Shown here: piece by piece, positions 13,015 through 21,560 of the stretch
Layout: every line of letters starts with the position of its first letter
Numbering within the stretch: the first letter of the stretch is position 1
Assembly (NCBI RefSeq): GCF_011386835.1
Contig: NC_088795.1
Coordinates: 116,453,434-116,517,433, forward strand
Length of the DNA stretch: 64,000 nt
Direction: 5' to 3'
From: Chrysemys picta bellii
Lineage: Eukaryota > Chordata > Testudines > Emydidae
The notes under the pieces: model-generated
What the model was told of the DNA's origin: nothing
The model's input: the letters and a program-made list of their open reading frames with translations, nothing else
Database searches by the model: none
Program-made: the position numbers and the translations under genes

Positions 13015-13939
13015 GGCTGAAAATGTGTCCTCATGGTTTAAAACAAGCCCAGGCAAAAACCCTCCAGGAGCAGAGGCCCAGGCAAAACTCTCTAAGAGCA
13101 GAGGGGCAGTTCACACCTCATCAGGACATGGATGGGACAAACCCAGCCCAGCCTCACAGGAACAAAGGACACCGGCCTACGCAGCAACAAAGGATCTGTT
13201 GGACTCTCGAGTGAGTCACCCCCCCTTCCTTTGGTCAGTCAGGGACTACGATGAGGTAATGGTCACCTGACCCTGAAGGGGGGGGGCAAAGCCAAGAGGG
13301 AAGAAAGAACATGATAAAAGAGAGAGACATTTGCCATGCTGGCTCTCTCTTTCACCTCCATCTACAGACACCACCACCAAGCGACTGAAACGCTGATCAA
13401 AGGGGAGAGCCTGGCTGAAGGGCAACCAGCCAGCCTGTGGTGAGAAATATCTAAGTTTGTAAGGGTATCGATAGTGTTAAGGTCAGCTTAGAATGCGTTT
13501 TGCTTTTATTTCATTGACCGAATTTGACTTGTTAGGCTTTGACTTATAATCACTTAATATCTACCTTTGTAGTTAATATATTTGTTTGTTCTACCTGAAG
13601 TAGTGCATTTGGTTTGAAGCATGTCAGAGACTCCCCTTGGGATAACAAGCCTGGTGCATATCAATTTCTTTGTTAAATTGACGAACTCATATAAGCTTGC
13701 AGCATCCAGCATGCATAACTGGACACTGTAAGACGGAGGTTGTGTCTGGGACCGGAGATATTGGCTAGTGTCATTCGGTTGCACAATCCAAGCAGCTTAC
13801 ATGCCAGAGTCTGTGCGTGAACAGCCAGGAGTGGGGGTTCTCACAGAGAGCAGGCTAAAGCTGGCTCCCAGCGTCAAGGATTGGAGTGCCCTAGCAGATC
13901 ACCGGTCCAGATAACGCCAGGGGAACGTCACAGTGACTT

Positions 13940-14167
13940 CGGGATTTTTCTTTACTACGGGCTAAATTGGCGCTGCTGGGATCGATGCAGCAGTGTCAAT
14001 TTAGCGGGTCTGGTGCAGACGTGATAAGTCGATGGGAGAGTGTCTCCCACCGACATAGCGCAGTATAGACCCCGCTGTAAGCTGATCTAAGCTACGTCTA
14101 CTTCAGTTAAGTAACTTACGTATTCTAACTTAGATTGACTTACCTCGTTAGTGTAGACAAGGCCTTA
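13940..14167. mobile_element. MITE, TCTACACTA-ended, next to LTR A
   Basis: The right end reads GTTAGTGTAGACAAGGCCTT; the left end near 13945 reads TTTTTCTTTACTACGGGC. It has the GTCTACACTA-type ends shared with several MITEs here. The left tip is decayed. Confidence 0.6.
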
Positions 14168-14743
14168 CTTGAGATCATACAGGAAGTCTGTGGAAGACCA
14201 AGGAATTGAACCTGGGTCTTCTGAGTCCCTGGAACATCCTTAACCACTGGATCATCCTTTCTCTCTCTGAAACTCCCAATACTAATTGTTAGCCTGCAAA
14301 TAAACAGTAGCTAAAATATGTAACATTAAAATGCACAGTACCCAATCATTGGGTATTTTAATATCTCAGAACAAGAATTAATAGAAAACTTAAGAGCATC
14401 ACTTACTTACTATTCTTCCCTCTGTGTCAGTTTTGATCTAATGCCCCAGCATGGTATTATGAGACACTGCTGTTGGAGATAGTGTCTTTTTGATGAGCTG
14501 GTCAGCAGAGATGAGTGATTAGCTGTGGGGTAATAAGCCTAGTGTCCTGGCTACAACCCAACACTAATATTGTAATTACATCTGGCTACCTAAATTCCTC
14601 CTGTGATTTCAATGGATATTCTGTCTGAAAATCCTGTTTTACTGTGCATTGCTGAACAGCTACTACATTCTACTCTAGAACTGGATGAAATGATGCTTGT
14701 CTACCCCTTTTACATTAGGGCCTGAACCACCACCTGCTGCTGC

Positions 14744-14845
14744 TCTTTATTTATTAATAGTAGTGCCTAGAGGTCCCAACTAGGCCAGAACCCCGTTGCA
14801 CTAGGTGCTGTGTGAACATATACTAAAACACAGTCCCTGCCCTTA
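14744..14845 (-). mobile_element. Old L2/MIR-like retroposon tail, antisense
   Basis: Reads GTAGTGCCTAGAGGTCCCAA, then CCAGAACCCCGTTGCACTAG and GTGCTGTGTGAACATATACT. It is the reverse complement of the tail type seen at 41247. The family name is an inference. Confidence 0.5.
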
Positions 14846-14865
14846 CAATTTTGAAGGAAAAAAGG

Positions 14866-14990
14866 CCCTGATTCAGCTATGTACTTAAACATGTGCTTAA
14901 GTCAGTCCTATTTAGCACACCAGTTAAGCATGTGTGCTTAACTTTAAACATATGCTTAAGCTCCAGTGACTTCAGTCAATTCAGTGCTGC
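14866..14990. mobile_element. MITE of the GATTCAGC...CTTAAGCA family
   Basis: Reads CCCTGATTCAGCTATGTACT, then repeated ACATGTGCTTAA and CATGTGTGCTTAAC blocks. The same family as 58642-58745. Borders are approximate. Confidence 0.5.
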
Positions 14991-15188
14991 CTTCAGTAGG
15001 GATGTTTTCCTGGACTGAGATGAGTAACTCAAGTCAGTAGGACTACTCCCAGGAGTAGTTTCATGAATTCTAAGGCTGGAAGGTGTTAGGGGAGACATTG
15101 GCAGCACAGCAAAATGCCCAGGCCACCACCAGTAACTGAAATACCAATTGTCATACTTATTGCCAAAAGCAGCTATGCTATGGGGGAA

Positions 15189-15366
15189 GGGATAGCTCAG
15201 TGGTTTGAGCATTGGCCTGCTAAACCCAGGATTGTGAGTTCAATCCTTGAAGGGGCCATTTAAGAAACTGGGGTAAAAAACTGTCTGGAGATTGGTCCTG
15301 CTTTGAGCAGGGGGTTGGACTAGATGACCTCCTGAGGTCCCTTCCAACCCTGATATTCTATGAGTC
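15189..15366 (+). mobile_element. tRNA-headed SINE with a CR1-like tail
   Basis: The 5' part is tRNA-like: box A around TAGCTCAGTGGTTTGAGC (15192-15210) and box B around GAGTTCAATCC (15237-15247). The 3' part (about 15295-15366) is TTGGACTAGATGACCTCCTG, then AGGTCCCTTCCAACCCTGAT and ATTCTATGAGTCTATA, the conserved CR1 3' end with its octamer-like tail. This is not a working tRNA gene. The shared tail implies mobilisation by CR1 reverse transcriptase. Confidence 0.85.
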
Positions 15367-15954
15367 TATACACTACTAGGCTTTTGTAGCAGCCTTAGCC
15401 TAACTAGGCAGGCCAGGAGGGGAAGGGGATGTCCACCAGAAGTGACCATGACCCTGCTGCCTTCCTTGTCAAAGCTTTCTATGAAGCTGCTGAAGTCTGT
15501 GTCTTAAAACAAAACAAAAAACAAACAAAACCTCAGGAAGTCTAGCTATATCTTTGGACTGTTGTGTGGAAATACAGATGCAGGACTAATGGTTTAAAAG
15601 TGCTTGCTTAATGGTTTTTCTTTGATATGTTGATGTAATTGTAGCAGTTACTTAACATAAAAGGGGTAGATAGCTCTGAGTAATTTGGATTTGATCTTCT
15701 GGACATCTCTTGGCATCCCCAGTGACAGGTGGATAGCTGGCCATTCGAACCTTGTGGTTGGGAGCACTCTAACCTTTTGCATATCTGTGTGTGCTTGAGA
15801 GCTAATAAAATAGTAAGTTTGGATGAAAGCACTTTAGGTTTGTGCCAATCTTTAATCAGATGGATGCACCTGTGTCCCCCTTTGATTTGTTCCTAACACT
15901 GCCTCACAAAGAGTACAGTTACCCTGAGGTTAGGGTTGAGAGAACCCTGGGTAA

Positions 15955-16740
15955 CAAAGGGACCATTGTGATCATCTAGTCTGACCTTCTGTATAACAGA
16001 CAACACTGAACTTCCTTTGAATTAATTCCTCTTTGAACTAGAGCATACCTTTTGGAAAAAACATCTAAATTTGATTAAAAATTTTCTAGTGAAGGAGAAT
16101 CCACCACTTGCTTTGGTAAATTGTTCCAGTGACTAATTACCCTCAGTTTAAAAAAAAATTATGCCTTATTTCCAGTCTGAATTTGTCTAATTTTACCATC
16201 CATACACTGGATCTCATTATACCTTTGTCTGCTAAAGAGCCCATTATCAAATATTTGTTCTCCATGTAGGTAGTTAGACTGTGATCAAGTCACTCCTTAA
16301 ACTTCTCAGAGGGTATGTCTATACTTACCGCCGGGTCCGGCGGTAAGCAATCGATCTTCTGGGATCGATTTATTGCGTCTTGTCTAGATGCGATAAACCA
16401 ATTCCGGATCGATCCCAGAAGTGCTCGCCGTCGACGCCTGTACTCCTGCTCTGTGAGAGGAGTACGCAGAGTCGACGGGAGAGCCTGCCTGCCGCGTGTG
16501 GACCCACGGTAAATTCGAACTAAGATACTTCGACTTCAGCTACGTTATTCACGTAGCTGAAGTTGCGTATCTTAGTTCGAAGTGGGGGGTTAGTGTGCAC
16601 CAGCCCTAAGTGAAACAAATTGAGTTTCTTGAGTCTACTATAATGCATATTTTCCAACCCTTAAATCAGTCTCAAGGCTCTTCTCCCTACCATCCCCAAT
16701 TTATCAACATCCTTCTTGAAGTAAGGTTTTCTCAAGAGCT
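15955..16740 (-). mobile_element. CR1 LINE 3' end, antisense, split by a MITE
   Basis: Left part 15955-16309: GATCATCTAGTCTGACCTTC, CCACTTGCTTTGGTAAATTG and TTATGCCTTATTTCCAGTCT are antisense CR1 3' sequence. The same sequence resumes after the MITE (about 16609) with AAACAAATTGAGTTTCTTGA and runs to about 16740, ending roughly 110 bp before candidate exon A. Confidence 0.75.
16310..16608. mobile_element. MITE with a near-perfect internal hairpin
   Basis: Ends read GGGTATGTCTATACTTA and, in reverse complement, GGGCTGGTGCACACTAA. Inside, 16514-16581 is an almost perfect hairpin: TTCGAACTAAGATACTTCGA... on the left and ...GTATCTTAGTTCGAA on the right, about 31 bp per arm. It is related to the MITE at 8217. 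It split an antisense CR1. No clean target duplication was found. Confidence 0.75.
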
Positions 16741-16795
16741 TGCTGGATCAGGCACTGTGGTGTGTGGGTTTTTTTTGTTTTAAAGTGGTTTTCCG

Positions 16796-16849
16796 TATAT
16801 AAATGTACAGTAATTACAACAAATCTTTCCCCTCCCCCACTATTAACAG
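16796..16849 (+). promoter_or_regulatory. TATA-like box and/or splice acceptor before candidate exon A
   Basis: TATATAAA lies at 16796-16803, about 67-74 bp before the ATG of exon A. A tract rich in C and T (aaatctttcccctccccc) followed by ...AACAG ends at 16849. The first would fit a promoter for a true first exon, the second an internal exon with an upstream non-coding exon. The sequence alone does not decide between them. Confidence 0.3.
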
Positions 16850-16869
16850 ATTAACAAGAAGACAACAGA

Positions 16870-16932
16870 ATGGAGAATAAAGAGAAAAGCAATGGTGAGA
16901 TTAAAGAAAAACAGGCAGTGAAAAAGAAAGTG
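16870..16932 (+). CDS. SLC2A9: Candidate first coding exon A of SLC2A9 (short, lysine-rich N-terminus)
   Basis: Seen: an ATG at 16870 with A at -3 and G at +4, an in-frame TAA just upstream (16852-16854), 21 codons starting MENKEKSNGE and ending VKKKV, then a good donor gtgagt at 16933. The exon ends in phase 0, exactly what the TM1 exon at 24714 needs. Known: the human short GLUT9 isoform has an N-terminus of about 20 residues, rich in K/E/D and ending in KKK before the D-W-S of TM1; this peptide has the same character. Two 5' borders are possible: a pyrimidine-rich tract ending in CAG at 16849 (acceptor, exon 16850-16932), or a TATA-like TATATAAA at 16796-16803, which would make it a true first exon with a short 5' UTR. 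It lies in a small unique stretch between an antisense CR1 end and a MITE. The N-terminus would be cytosolic. No transcript evidence is available. Confidence 0.6.
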
Positions 16933-17057
16933 GTGAGTTTGAGTTTGGGTCGTCCCCCCCCCAATCTGCCTCCTAAATCTTTTATCAAGACAAACATTCA
17001 CTTTGGGAGTAAAGATACAGAAGATAATTGACAATGAGCAGACTACTATCACTAATG

Positions 17058-17250
17058 CTCAGATCTGTAAAGGTATTTAGGCATTGCAGCGTTCAGAGTT
17101 GCAACACTTAATAATTTAGGCACCTAAATCTCATTTTTAGAAAGGGATTTAGGCACTTAGCAGCCAAGATCCCATTGACAGTCTGTCTTAAGAGCCTAAA
17201 TCCCTTTCTGATCATGAGATTTAGACTCCTAAATACCTTTACAAATCTGG
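17058..17250. mobile_element. Palindromic MITE just after candidate exon A
   Basis: Left AGATCTGTAAAGGTATTTAG and right CTAAATACCTTTACAAATCT are inverted. Inner AAAGGGATTTAGGC is inverted against GAGCCTAAATCCCTTT. Confidence 0.8.
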
Positions 17251-17379
17251 GCCTATTTGCTTCACAATTTCGTTGAGGTGGAAGAGGAGTCTTGTGGTTT
17301 ACGCACAGTCGTGCGATTTATGGGATTGGGATTCAGTTTCTGGGAGATCTTTGACCCTTTGTTGGTCTTCTCTATTCAG

Positions 17380-17450
17380 ACTGTAAGCTTTCTAGAATGG
17401 GGACTGTCTCTTACTGTGTATCTGCAGTGTCTAGCACACTGAGGCCCTGA
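17380..17450 (+). mobile_element. Old L2/MIR-like retroposon tail
   Basis: Reads AGACTGTAAGCTTTCTAGAA, TGGGGACTGTCTCTTACTGT and GTGTCTAGCACACTGAGGCC, the pattern 'attgtaagctctt..ggcagggactg...gcctagcaca' of L2-like tails. Confidence 0.5.
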
Positions 17451-19221
17451 ACTCTGAGTTGCTGCCATTATTCAGATTTTTGGAATAACCCAAATGCTGC
17501 TTGGGGCAAACTAAATGTTTTAGGAGGTTTGAAGGAGAGGTGCTGATATGACCCTTCCTGTGGAAACCCCTCAGTTTTGCTCCTTCCCTTGCTGGAATGG
17601 AGTTATTTGCATTAACCTCTACCTAGGGATTCCCCAGGAAATCCACTTAACACTTATTGTCCCTGAAGTCCATACTTGTCTGGCACACTTTCAATATAGT
17701 CCTTTTGAACTCCTATGTCTTACAACTGATGTATCTCCCTGCCCCCGCCCAGAGAGATAACATACATTCCTGGCTCATGATAATATATAAACTTTATACA
17801 ATAAGGTCTTTCAGGGATATTGCAGGAAATGTCCCTGTCTCACACACATTCCAAAGTTGAGGGGAGTGTGTCTGGCTAGGAGGAGGGTGTGTGTGGGGGG
17901 AGGAGGAAGCAGTGTTGAAATGAGAAAGACATATACGGTGTAGGTGGGTGGGTATCAGATTGCACCAGCACTGCTGCTTTTGCGAGTAAGAATGTAAAAT
18001 TTGTGAATAAAATGAACCAGAAAAGCATATCAGGGTGTTTGCTTACTTCTTTCTAGCCTAAAAAAGGAATTCTCCTACTCCAGAGGCCAGGTTCTCCACT
18101 GATTTGAATCTTGCATCATCGCTAACCCCTGTGCAAAGCAAATGTAAATGTTATAAATAATGACAACATTTACACTCGGATATCAATGAGTACACAAGGT
18201 ACATGTCAATAGAAAAATCAAATCCCACAAGTCACTTCTTGGATTGTTCTGAAACCAGGACACATCAAAAGTTACCACATTATAGCTCCTTTCACATTCA
18301 CAATACGTTGCCACAACAAGCTAGTTTTGTTAGTTATGAAATGAAAGACTGCAAGTGTATAGTCTGTCAGAAGTGGAAACAGTACAGATTTATGGCAGTA
18401 ATAAGTGCACATGGTTGGGAACTGTTCCAAAACATACTTTTCATTATTGCCAAGGGAATATTATTGTTGACTAGTAGGTGACTTACATAAAACTCTTCCA
18501 AATTCATAATTCACTGGTTTAGGGTGGGCACATTAAAAAAGAAAAGCAGTAGTTCTAACTTGAGTTTTTTCCCTGCTCATGTGTCTGACTACTATCTGTT
18601 ATATAATACTAATGTAGGTGTGTCACATCTGTTTGCCAGAAGGCTTGTGAAAACATTTAATTGCAGCATAGTTAAGGTTTCAAAATTCTTGATACAACTG
18701 AAGCTTGTTCCGTGTCACTTTTTCTGTGACTTGCCAACATGAAATTTAGTGCACTGGATGAAATCCTGTGGCCTTAGTTGGGCAGAACTCCCACTGCATT
18801 CTAACAGGCCTCTTTCCCAAGTAAGAAGGGTGTATGGACAGCAGGATTGCACCCACGGTGAATGTACTTCACACAATCTTGTGCACCAGCACAATAGTAT
18901 CAGATTATATAATTTCAAAGCAGTTAATTGCCACTTTAGATGGGCTGGAATGTTTGGATTTTAACTAAAGCACTTGTAAACGTCTAACAAAGCTGATTGT
19001 TCAAGAAGGGTAGTTTCTTCACACGTGTATAGTTTTGTAATCTGCAAATCCCTGCTAGAGGGACATACTGACTTGATATTTAAGAACTAAAAAAGACGGA
19101 CATGCAATTTCATGGCTAATTTGCATATACCACTGTGTTTAAAATGATCACTGAGCCAAAAGCATATGCAGTCAATTGACATGCATGTGCAATCATGGTA
19201 GTTGTGTACCACAGAAATGTA

Positions 19222-19620
19222 GGGCTCAAGAAGTCGAGTCCATCCCCCCTATGCCGAGGCAGGATTAAGTGTACCTGGACCATCCCAGACTAGGCTGACC
19301 AGATGTCTGGATTTTATAGGGACAGTCCAATTTTTGGGTCTTTTTCTTATATAGGCTCCTATTAACCCCCCCCCCCCCATCCTCTGTCCCAATTTTTCAC
19401 AGTTGCTGTCTGGTCACCCTATCCCTGACAGATGTTTGTCTAACCTTAAAAACGTTCAGTGATGGTGATTCCTCAATCTCCCTAGGTAACCAATTCCAGT
19501 ACTTAACTATTTTCATAGTTAGAAAGCTTTCCCAGTATCTAGTTTAAATATGTCTGCAGTTTAATTATTTTGTTGTATAATAAACCAAGGCCCACTATGT
19601 TCCTATCTCGAAGTGTGATG
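19222..19620 (-). mobile_element. CR1 LINE 3' end, antisense, split by a small hAT MITE
   Basis: Reads GAGTCCATCCCCCCTATGCC, then after the insertion GACAGATGTTTGTCTAACCT, AGTGATGGTGATTCCTCAAT and TTAGAAAGCTTTCCCAGTAT, all antisense CR1 3' sequence. Confidence 0.8.
19291..19421. mobile_element. 131-bp hAT-type MITE inserted in CR1
   Basis: Ends TAGGCTGACCAGATGTCTGG and GTCTGGTCACCCTA are inverted. Target duplication tcccagac / tccctgac (19283-19290 and 19422-19429) matches at 7 of 8. It contains a run of C at about 19365-19378. Confidence 0.9.
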
Positions 19621-19967
19621 CCAATAAAAAACACAACAGCTAAAATATATCCTTAAAGGTCCACAGAGTAACTGCACCAAGTTTCTACTTTACAGAAGGA
19701 AAAACACCTACTGCTACATGGTGGTACAATATCATCCTACAAATCTGACCTCTGTAATTTCTCAGTAAGACCTCTGACAATTACAGACCACCATGCAAGG
19801 ACCAAACATCAGGGGTTATGTGTGTCTCAGAGGTGAAATTGCTTGTAATGTTCAACAAGGCAGCAATTCAGTACCTCTCCTTATGTAATTACTGCGGTGA
19901 CTCTGGGGACAATAGAAAAGAAGCAACTGCAGAGTGGACAAAGTGTAGTCATATAATGCAGGTTAAA

Positions 19968-20036
19968 TAGAATCATAGGACTGGAAGGGACCTCCAGAGG
20001 TCATCTAGTCCAGTCCCCTGCACTCAAGGCAGGACA
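19968..20036 (-). mobile_element. CR1 LINE 3' tail, antisense
   Basis: Reads AGAATCATAGGACTGGAAGG, GACCTCCAGAGGTCATCTAG and TCCAGTCCCCTGCACTCA. Confidence 0.8.
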
Positions 20037-20351
20037 GCTGATTACATGTTTTGGCATGTGATAACATTGTTCCTATTCTGTATGGATAACAAAGGACAAC
20101 TGCAGGGGCTGTCATTCTCACCCAGAACAACCTGTACAGATCAGTGGGCAAGTTAAGCACTGCTTCTGCAGCCCACCCCACTCAGACTGTTTTATGCAAT
20201 GCAGAGCCAGACACTGCTGAAAACTGAACGAGCTCATTTCACTGAGGTATTGTATTTCCCCTTGAACTGCTCCTGGATCCTCATTGGCGCTGGGAGACAC
20301 CAACGTGTCCCCGACTCAAATGCACCTTCACGGGGAACTTCATCTATATTG

Positions 20352-20601
20352 TAAAAAGCAACAGAGGGTCCTGTGGCACCTTTGAGACTAACAGAAGTAC
20401 TGGGAGCATAAGCTTTCGTGGGTAAGAACCTCACTTCTTCAGATGCAAGATGTCTTTCTAGCCTAAAAAGTCTTGCATCTGAAGAAGTGAGGTTCTTACC
20501 CACGAAAGCTTATGCTCCCAGTACTTCTGTTAGTCTCAAAGGTGCCACAGGACCCTCTGTTGCTTTTTACAGATTCAGACTAACACGGCTACCCCTCTGA
20601 T
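20352..20601. mobile_element. Inverted pair of tRNA-derived SINEs inserted as one unit
   Basis: A 15-bp direct repeat, acttcatctatattg, flanks the unit exactly (20337-20351 and 20602-20616). The left half is a SINE reading on the + strand (TTTGAGACTAACAGAAGTACTGGGAGC... and on to ...CTTCTTCAGATGCAAGA). The right half is the same segment in reverse complement, ending with a head reading ...TAACACGGCTACCCCTCTGATA. The arms are nearly identical over about 110 bp with a short spacer (about 20451-20471), so the transcript could form a long hairpin. One target duplication around both halves shows that the two halves were inserted together as one event. Confidence 0.9.
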
Positions 20602-21004
20602 ACTTCATCTATATTGGTCACCTGTCGTTGAAAAATAAACATGAAGAACAGCGTGAGAGTCACGCCGCCAGTTAGCAGGTCCCCATCACCCGCTCCTGCA
20701 GCTGTTCCCCTGGCGCAGGGAATCGCCGTGCCCGTGACACAACGGCAGTGCAACTCACACCAACCTCTGCAGCACAGTTTGCAGGGACGCGGTGCTGGTG
20801 AAGCCCCGCAAACGTGCGCTGGGATTGCAACACGTCCAAGCGGCTGACAGCGAAGCGCAGTGAACTGAACTCACCCCGGCTCCCGCAGGGGACTCCTCCC
20901 CGCTGCCTAACCTGCACAGCGCCGCCGGATTGCAGCGTGCCAACCCCCCCGGCTCCCCTGGTTTCCTCTCCCCAGGCAACCACACTCAAGATGTCTGCAG
21001 GGCT

Positions 21005-21560
21005 GCTCCAGCACGCCCGCTACACGTGTGCACGGACTGGCTGGCTCGCCTCACAGGCAGCTGGATTAAGGCGGCGCCACGGGACCAAACTTCACCCGAA
21101 ATCGGCCAGTTTAACGTCCCCGAGACAAAGTACCAAGCCCCAGCCGCAGAGAGAGAAACGCAAGTAGCACCACGTGGCTGCTAACGGTAATTTCGGCCGG
21201 GTTTGGAAAATGAAACCAGAGCGAGTCCGGCTTGCCCCTGGGAGTTGCGTTTGCACGGTTACACAACGCGCTCCGTTTCTTAATGTGGAGCAGCCCCGTG
21301 GAAAGCGCGCTGAGCTCGGTGCCGGGTTTGCACATCTCCCCCAGGGGCTTTCTCCCCCGGCGTCCCGTGCCCATGGTGCACACGGACTGGCCGGCCTCCT
21401 GACAGACAGCTGGGCTAAGGCGGCACCACAGGACCCAAGCTCACCCGGAAATGGCCACTGTAGTGCCCCTGATACAAAGGACCAGCCGGAGAGAGAAAAC
21501 CGTAAGTAGCACCACGTGGCTGCTTAACGGTAATTTGTGCTGAGTTGGGAGCATGAAACG
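21005..21560 (+). repeat. Imperfect tandem duplication, two units, period about 342-350 bp
   Basis: Anchors: CACGGACTGG occurs at 21031 and 21381 (offset 350), and the segment ending AAGTAGCACCACGTGGCTGC occurs at 21162 and 21504 (offset 342), followed in both by an aACGGTAATTT block and a G-x-TTGGxxxATGAAAC block. Between anchors the copies share AGCTGGxxTAAGGCGGC, the ACCCGxAAATxGGCCA core and a GAGAGAGAAA stretch. Indels account for the change of offset. The second unit carries candidate exon B; the first has lost its ATG and GT donor. Divergence looks substantial, so the duplication is not recent. Confidence 0.8.
21451..21501 (+). CDS. SLC2A9: Candidate alternative first coding exon B of SLC2A9, in a CpG-rich block
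   Basis: Seen: ATG at 21451 with G at -3 and G at +4, then 17 codons reading MATVVPLIQRTSRREKT, then a strong donor gtaagt at 21502. It ends in phase 0 and so can join the D-W-S-G of the TM1 exon. An in-frame ATG upstream at 21373 meets TGA at 21400, so 21451 is the start that reads through to the donor. The exon lies in a CpG-rich stretch unlike the AT-rich surroundings, and a CACGTG E-box follows the donor at about 21514. A second, older-looking copy of the whole unit lies about 345 bp upstream, with ATC in place of ATG and GC in place of the GT donor. Known: mammalian GLUT9 uses alternative first exons giving long and short N-termini. Inference: this is the second N-terminus. The peptide is short and its likeness to human isoform 1 (V-P-L...T-S) is weak, so the call rests on splice phase and setting. 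Confidence 0.45.

Larger units (their letters stand above)
11936..13932 (+). mobile_element. Solo LTR A (interrupted by LTR B)
   Basis: Begins TGTGACACTGTATCTC and ends ACGTCACA, with TG...CA borders and inverted tips. Flanks ctgac (11931-11935) and gtgac (13933-13937) match at 4 of 5. About 1.1 kb without the inner LTR. It has no internal retroviral gene. A GATAAAAGAG stretch at about 13312 may be its old TATA region. Confidence 0.75.
11790..14260. mobile_element. Old MIR-like SINE split by nested insertions
   Basis: Left part 11790-11935 reads ATTATCCCCATGTTACAGAT, GGGGAGCTGAGGAACAGAGA. The right part 14168-14260 continues with GAGATCATACAGGAAGTCTG, GAATTGAACCTGGGTCTTCT and CTTAACCACTGGATCATCC. 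The two parts together give a normal-looking SINE, split by LTR A, by LTR B inside it, and by a MITE. Confidence 0.7.
1..16849. other. 5' flank (or 5' UTR intron) of SLC2A9; no host gene recognised
   Basis: No coding exon of a known gene is recognised. Repeats listed separately occupy a large part. The remaining stretches (about 1-1465, 1704-2950, 3241-4142, 4724-5786, 6007-6354, 7158-7590, 8463-9117, 10210-11789, 14266-14740, 15367-15950) are AT-rich and contain only short chance reading frames. In mammals WDR1 lies upstream of SLC2A9; I see no WDR1 exon here. Confidence 0.6.
20640..21560 (+). promoter_or_regulatory. CpG-rich block, candidate alternative SLC2A9 promoter
   Basis: This stretch of about 0.9 kb is GC-rich with frequent CpG (for example four CpG in 20641-20700), in contrast to the AT-rich, CpG-poor intron on both sides. 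It is not part of any repeat family I recognise. It includes candidate exon B and its donor, E-box CACGTG sites at about 21171 and 21514, and a tandem duplication. An inverted SINE pair ends only about 40 bp upstream. A CpG island in the first intron of a gene with known alternative promoters is best read as a second promoter. Promoter function is inference; no TATA box is evident. An unlisted GC-rich repeat would be the alternative. Confidence 0.45.

Noticed and set aside
15189..15260. tRNA gene
   Set aside because: Box A and B are present but no full cloverleaf; it continues into a CR1-like tail, so it is a SINE head.
20641..21184. Several open frames of 68-117 codons in the CpG-rich block
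   Set aside because: GC-rich DNA has few stops; frames overlap on both strands and carry no known domain. Only the short exon B has a matching ATG, donor and phase.
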